Positions 6,401-8,370 of a stretch of DNA of 8,370 nucleotides are shown piece after piece. Origin of the DNA: JAPUIN01 sp041580375 (lineage in GTDB: Bacteria; Acidobacteriota; Polarisedimenticolia; Gp22-AA2); NCBI GenBank assembly GCA_041580375.1, contig JBFGDZ010000156.1, positions 1-8,370 of the forward strand. Direction: 5' to 3'. Below the pieces are notes generated by a model that had not been told where the DNA came from, did no database searches, and worked only from the letters and a program-made list of their open reading frames with translations. Both the position numbers and the translations under genes were made by a program. Positions within the stretch are counted from its first letter, which is position 1. The number at the start of each line of letters is the position of its first letter.

Positions 6401-7369
6401 GTACTGCAGCGTGTCGATCGAGCTGTTCCCGACGACGAGATCCGGCCGCCCGTCGCCGCTGAAGTCGGCCAGGATCGACTCGGCCGGCCCGACGCTGGTC
6501 TGCTTGGAGGCGCGGCTCACGAGGCCGCCCGCCCCGTCGTTGAGGCGCACGCGAAGGATGCCCAGCGTCGATCCGCCGCCGAGGCTGGCCCCGGTGATGA
6601 CGAGATCGGGAGCGGCGGCGCAGGCATCTCCCACTCCGTCGCCCGTGACGTCGTCCGCGGTGCCGCACAGCCCGTCCGGGCCGAACAGGTCGCTGCGATC
6701 GTCGATCGTCCCGCACAGGGCGTCCGGCCCCGGGGCCGTCTCCATGTCCTCCTGGCCCGGGTTCGGCGTGAAGGGGCAGTTGTCCAGGGCGCTCACCAGG
6801 TCGTAGTCGAAAACACCGTCGCCGTCGCTGTCGATCGGCGTGTCGATCACCCCGTCGCCGTCCGTGTCCGTGCCCACCTCGCACGCGTCGCCGACGCCGT
6901 TGCCGTCGGCGTCCACCTGGAGATTGGTGAGGAAGTCCGCCGGGTTCGGCACGTTGGGACAGTTGTCGTTCACGTTCGGCACCCGATCGCTGTCGACGTC
7001 CTCGGGATTCAGATCGGCGACCGCGAGATGCAGGGGACCTCCGGTGGGCGTGAGGAACGAGGCGCCGCCCACGAGCTCGGGCGAACGGGGATGCTGCCTG
7101 AAGAAGCCCTCGCAGAACGAGACGCCGTCGCACGAGTTGATCAGGATGGACAGCGTGCCGGCCTGGAAGTTGGCGATCACCAGATCGTCGAAGCCGTCGC
7201 GGTCGAAGTCGCCGGCGACGAGGTGAAGCGGCCTGTCGATCGGGCCGGGCCGCAAGGCGAGCACGGACGCGCCGCCCGCGGGCCAGCAGGCCGCTGCGAG
7301 GAGCAGGGCGAAGATCGCCACGCGGGGGGAGCGTCCGGATGAGCCTCCGGTCAGGCCTGCCCGTCTCAT
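3452..7369 (-). CDS. Large secreted FG-GAP/VCBS beta-propeller protein with thrombospondin type 3 cassettes and C-terminal dockerin
   Basis: A 1305-residue secreted protein. Residues 1-34 form a signal peptide (Arg-rich start, then 'VAIFALLLAAACWP'). Residues 48-1192 hold about 14 FG-GAP/VCBS blades of the form 'ADFDxDGxxDLxV..GDGxF'; DxDxDG-type calcium loops are intact at 54, 302, 351, 456, 507, 693 and 1107, the others degenerate. Two TSP3 arrays, rich in 'DSDGDGVPD', 'DNCP' and 'GVGDxC', occupy about 122-253 and 698-921, each inserted inside a blade. Cys-rich CX7CX5CX5C elements start at 576 and 727. The C-terminus is a dockerin-like pair of calcium loops at 1198-1209 and 1282-1293, separated by an unusually long insert. 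The protein should bind many calcium ions and act outside the cell in adhesion, matrix or complex assembly; no catalytic domain is visible. ATG 7369 is preceded by AGAAGG and a good promoter. Ligand and cohesin partner are unknown. Confidence 0.9.
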   Translation of the reverse strand: MRRAGLTGGSSGRSPRVAIFALLLAAACWPAGGASVLALRPGPIDRPLHLVAGDFDRDGFDDLVIANFQAGTLSILINSCDGVSFCEGFFRQHPRSPELVGGASFLTPTGGPLHLAVADLNPEDVDSDRVPNVNDNCPNVPNPADFLTNLQVDADGNGVGDACEVGTDTDGDGVIDTPIDSDGDGVFDYDLVSALDNCPFTPNPGQEDMETAPGPDALCGTIDDRSDLFGPDGLCGTADDVTGDGVGDACAAAPDLVITGASLGGGSTLGILRVRLNDGAGGLVSRASKQTSVGPAESILADFSGDGRPDLVVGNSSIDTLQYFPGLSDGTFESQQPLSSGDGPEGLAAGDFDNDGDLDLAVASRTAGQVDLYFNSAGQLPADPDPAPLPTAAQPTFLLTGLLNLDAIVDLVVLGQGGSGEGTIQVFLGPVSGLSTPAQMIGMGAGHRPRRSALEDVNGDGPLDLVVTDFTGGQVIVYPGVGDGTFSTAGAVTLGGFADPAAVAPLDFDGDGDTDLAVLGFRDNRVDLLRNDGALAFSPTATSPISPFMNARSIALFGVDFSSGNDILLLGPSGTCNLSTGLTCAVDADCPPVETCVPDTPRVETLSNVGNRFFRALRSLVLEGLDNPATMIAADLRIDNAIDLAVLDAPGPAATTLTVVTNEPSFELMQRESLSLPAGTTSISSGSLIAAADFDRDGVFNIEDNCPTVYNPPGCAVDNPACRITTCSVTTTKACVSDMDCPGTETCGLPCATQLINCALTDPSTGQCDSDGNGIGDHCQTLDAACLVVDTDFDFDPQYDPSRLSDYDLDGVPNASDNCPTLSNATQADVDMNGVGDDCEASTADSDGDGVPDYDPLGPTLDNCPTLFNPGQQDSIGDGVGDVCARQVALDNCPFLANSSQADSNGTDDGDLVGDLCEAGTVDLVAVTPAAATVSLLTGDGTGRLFPFTSVTPFPSFTEPRAAAIGKFALDCTFLICFKKSTSDIVVADAMTIGVNDDTLTLLRGDGTGDFMSQGTVATQGDPDRIIHEPKHAVCPTVTFASQPSLGLRFPQSRETTVLAVGQPGTSSVGIYLVSDNPMNTNGLVPPPAQTAALPVNGPLESMIFADLNTDGIQDLLVLASGDGDPATPNLILYFGIGNGLFFTDPTLNPIGVPDGSTGLASAKVDFLSGNVRPDVVLFSRADGQPLVLINVLAERADIDRSGRVDGFDLALLAGAFGASRGENFLLQADGTLLQTGAGAGAVLQSEPDEMNLPPGLNLPLSSALCDTMMNPMSGPYGLPVDINLDGDVDGEDLALLASLFGRRL
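3458..3471. repeat. Short palindrome at the convergent gene ends
   Basis: TCTTCG and CGAAGA flank a 2-base centre, within the last codons of the large - strand gene and just downstream of the TonB-like stop. It could fold as a small hairpin in either transcript. It lacks a T-run on either side, so I do not call it a terminator. Confidence 0.3.
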
Positions 7370-7378
7370 CTCATGCGG

Positions 7379-7384
7379 CCTTCT
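7379..7384 (-). promoter_or_regulatory. Ribosome binding site of the large propeller-dockerin gene
   Basis: Read on the - strand, AGAAGG ends nine bases before the ATG at 7369. A second ATG at 7374 is closer but out of frame. The site supports the 7369 start, and the Arg-rich signal peptide follows directly. Confidence 0.55.
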
Positions 7385-7411
7385 GAGGGCCCGTCATCCG
7401 ATCATCGCGTC

Positions 7412-7451
7412 GCGCGAAATCTTCAAGCACATCATCAGTTTGCGCGAAATC
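7412..7451. repeat. Direct repeat GCGCGAAATC, two exact copies 30 bp apart, possible operator
   Basis: The ten-base word GCGCGAAATC occurs at 7412-7421 and 7442-7451. On the - strand the first-met copy overlaps the -10 box of the promoter for the large gene and reaches its likely start site; the second lies about 20 bases into the leader. The spacing is close to three helical turns, as for two binding sites of one regulator on the same DNA face. No regulator is encoded in the window, so operator function is inferred. Confidence 0.45.
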
Positions 7452-7477
7452 GTACCGGGGTGATCGGGCGAAGTCAA
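7449..7477 (-). promoter_or_regulatory. Sigma70-type promoter of the large secreted-protein gene
   Basis: On the - strand TTGACT (7477-7472, five of six to consensus) is followed by a 17-base spacer and TACGAT (7454-7449, four of six including the key A and T). Transcription would start near 7442, giving a leader of roughly 73 bases before the ATG at 7369. In such GC-rich DNA this match with ideal spacing is unlikely to be trivial. Confidence 0.6.
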
Positions 7478-7503
7478 GGAGCGCCTTCACCGGGCGCGCG
7501 GTG

Positions 7504-7509
7504 TATAAT
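7504..7509 (+). promoter_or_regulatory. Perfect -10 box (TATAAT) facing rsmD
   Basis: TATAAT on the + strand stands alone in GC-rich sequence, 94 bases before the rsmD start codon. No convincing -35 lies 16-18 bases upstream (the region reads GCGCCTTC), and no TG extension is in the right place. It would start a message near 7516 with a leader of about 87 bases. The divergent promoter for the large gene lies just to its left, so the two polymerase sites are almost back to back. Confidence 0.5.
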
Positions 7510-7593
7510 CCCCGCGCGTTCGAGCCCAGTCCGGGATCACCCGATTGTCACGAGCCCGCACCCGCGATCGCACCCTGCTCCACGTCACTCCGG

Positions 7594-7600
7594 GGAGGTG
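7594..7600 (+). promoter_or_regulatory. Ribosome binding site that fixes the rsmD start
   Basis: GGAGGTG lies directly before the GTG at 7603 and matches the anti-Shine-Dalgarno sequence over seven bases. The frame stays open upstream to a GTG at 7501, but that extension lacks family similarity, covers the TATAAT box and has no ribosome site, so 7603 is preferred. Confidence 0.7.
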
Positions 7601-7602
7601 CC

Positions 7603-8166
7603 GTGCGCCTCACCGGAGGTGAGGCCCGGGGCCGCCGGATCAAGGGGCCGGGTCGCCTGCCGATCCGCCCCACCAGCGATCGGGTGCGCGAGGCGCTGTT
7701 CGACATCGTGGGGAAGCGGATCGCGGGCGCCCGGTTCCTGGATGCCTGCGCCGGCACCGGGGCCGTCGGGATCGAGGCGCTCAGCCGGGGCGCGCGGCAG
7801 GTCGTCTTCGTCGAACGCGATCAGCGCGCCGTGCGCCGCATCCGCGAGAACCTCGAACGCGGGCCCTGGGAGGGCCGCCACCGGATCGAGGGAAGCGATC
7901 TGAAGCGAGCGGTTGCCACGATGCGGGAGCGGGGGGAGCGCTTCCAGATCATCTACCTCGATCCTCCCTACGAGCGGCCGGCGCCGGCCGGAGTCCTCGC
8001 TGACGTCGCGGCGCTGCTCGCACCCCGGGGCGTCCTGGTGATCGAACACCGGGCCGCGCGCGCTCCCGATCTCTCCGGCGCCCACGGACTGCGCCCCGGA
8101 CGGACCTACCGGTACGGCGACACCGCGCTCACGCTGCTGCATGAGGGGGACGGGGGCGACGTATGA
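7603..8166 (+). CDS. rsmD: 16S rRNA (guanine(966)-N(2))-methyltransferase
   Basis: A 187-residue protein starting with GTG, of normal length for RsmD. It opens with the family signature 'RLTGGEARGRRIKGP' (2-16) and 'IRPTSDRVREALFDIVG' (21-37). The SAM-binding motif I is 'FLDACAGTGAVGIEALSRGA' (45-64), followed by acidic motif II 'VFVERD' (68-73). The catalytic N2-guanine methyltransferase motif is DPPY at 120-123. The C-terminus has the usual 'RTYRYGDTALTLL' (167-179). The enzyme methylates G966 of 16S rRNA in the 30S subunit, near the P-site tRNA anticodon loop, using S-adenosylmethionine. In many bacteria coaD follows rsmD; here a membrane-protein gene follows with a four-base ATGA overlap, suggesting translational coupling. 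Upstream lie a strong ribosome site and a TATAAT box. Confidence 0.95.
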   Translation: MRLTGGEARGRRIKGPGRLPIRPTSDRVREALFDIVGKRIAGARFLDACAGTGAVGIEALSRGARQVVFVERDQRAVRRIRENLERGPWEGRHRIEGSDLKRAVATMRERGERFQIIYLDPPYERPAPAGVLADVAALLAPRGVLVIEHRAARAPDLSGAHGLRPGRTYRYGDTALTLLHEGDGGDV

Positions 8167-8370
8167 GGGGGCGCATCGCCGGCGGATTCGTCCTGGCGCT
8201 CGTTCTCGTCCTGTGCGCGTCCTTCTGTCTCACGCAGCTCGCGGAAGTCGATCTGCACTGGCACCTCCTGACGGGATCCCGCATTCTCGAGGAGGGCCGT
8301 GCGCCGCGCGCCGACACCTACACCTTCACCTCGGCCGGCCGTCCGTGGGTCGATCTCTCGTGGCTGTTCC
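8163..8370 (+). CDS. Membrane protein with 'DxHWHLxTG' N-terminus, glycosyltransferase-like or unknown (partial)
   Basis: Only the first 69 residues are present; the gene runs off the right edge. Residues 5-24 form a hydrophobic segment ('IAGGFVLALVLVLCASF'), a membrane helix or signal anchor. Then come 'DLHWHLLTGSRILEEG' (30-45), 'PRADTYTFT' (48-56) and 'PWVDLSWLF' (61-69). This D-x-(W/H)WHL-x-TG...P-x-x-D-x-(F/Y)-(S/T)-FT...PW-x-x-x-(E/S)WL pattern is the first periplasmic loop of a widespread family of large polytopic bacterial membrane proteins. They resemble GT-C/PMT-type glycosyltransferases in layout, but their function is mostly unestablished. The ATG overlaps the rsmD stop (ATGA), so translation is probably coupled. 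Without the rest of the protein neither transmembrane count nor enzyme class can be settled. Confidence 0.65.
   Translation, partial: MRGRIAGGFVLALVLVLCASFCLTQLAEVDLHWHLLTGSRILEEGRAPRADTYTFTSAGRPWVDLSWLF

Noticed and set aside
4610..7009. Regularly spaced GTCGTC/GTTGTC-like words suggesting a DNA repeat or CRISPR-like array
   Set aside because: They are the codons of repeated 'DGDG' and 'DNCP' protein motifs; spacing varies and no conserved repeat-spacer pattern exists.
7521..7557. CGAGCCC repeated 30 bp apart in the rsmD leader
   Set aside because: Only seven GC-rich bases match and flanks differ; expected by chance in this composition.
7501..7602. N-terminal extension of rsmD from a GTG at 7501
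   Set aside because: The extension has no family similarity, overlaps a perfect TATAAT box, and a strong ribosome site precedes GTG 7603 where the RsmD signature begins.

Overview
This is a GC-rich, gene-dense bacterial window. The end of lpxA and a TonB/TolA-type periplasm-spanning protein point to a Gram-negative envelope. The rest of the content is a long secreted protein built from FG-GAP/VCBS blades, thrombospondin type 3 (TSP3) calcium repeats and a C-terminal dockerin, plus a 'DxHWHLxTG' membrane protein. This looks to me like an uncultured high-GC Acidobacteriota-like or similar deep-branching lineage. That assignment is an impression from protein style, not something the sequence proves.

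Layout. Bases 1-3441 are read on the + strand: the C-terminal end of lpxA, a Gfo/Idh/MocA oxidoreductase, a cytoplasmic beta-lactamase-fold serine hydrolase overlapping it by 26 bp, and after a 71-bp gap a TonB-like protein. Next, convergent and only 10 bp away, comes one 3.9-kb gene on the - strand (3452-7369) encoding a 1305-residue secreted protein. A 233-bp divergent intergenic region (7370-7602) holds a good sigma70-type promoter facing the big gene, a 30-bp-spaced direct repeat on that promoter, and a perfect TATAAT facing right. On the + strand follow rsmD (16S rRNA G966 methyltransferase) and, with an ATGA overlap, the start of a membrane protein cut by the window edge.

How it fits together. 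The left block looks like an envelope operon: lipid A acylation, a sugar-nucleotide oxidoreductase that may feed it, a possible muropeptide/peptidase-type hydrolase, and a TonB-like transducer. The right block is housekeeping plus a membrane protein. The most unusual object is the large secreted protein. I count 14 propeller blades, consistent with two seven-bladed propellers. Two blades are interrupted at the same place, just after the calcium loop and before the 'DLV' strand, by long TSP3 cassettes. The dockerin at the C-terminus has its two calcium loops pushed apart by a 59-residue insert. No CRISPR array, insertion sequence, tRNA, rRNA or phage gene was seen.
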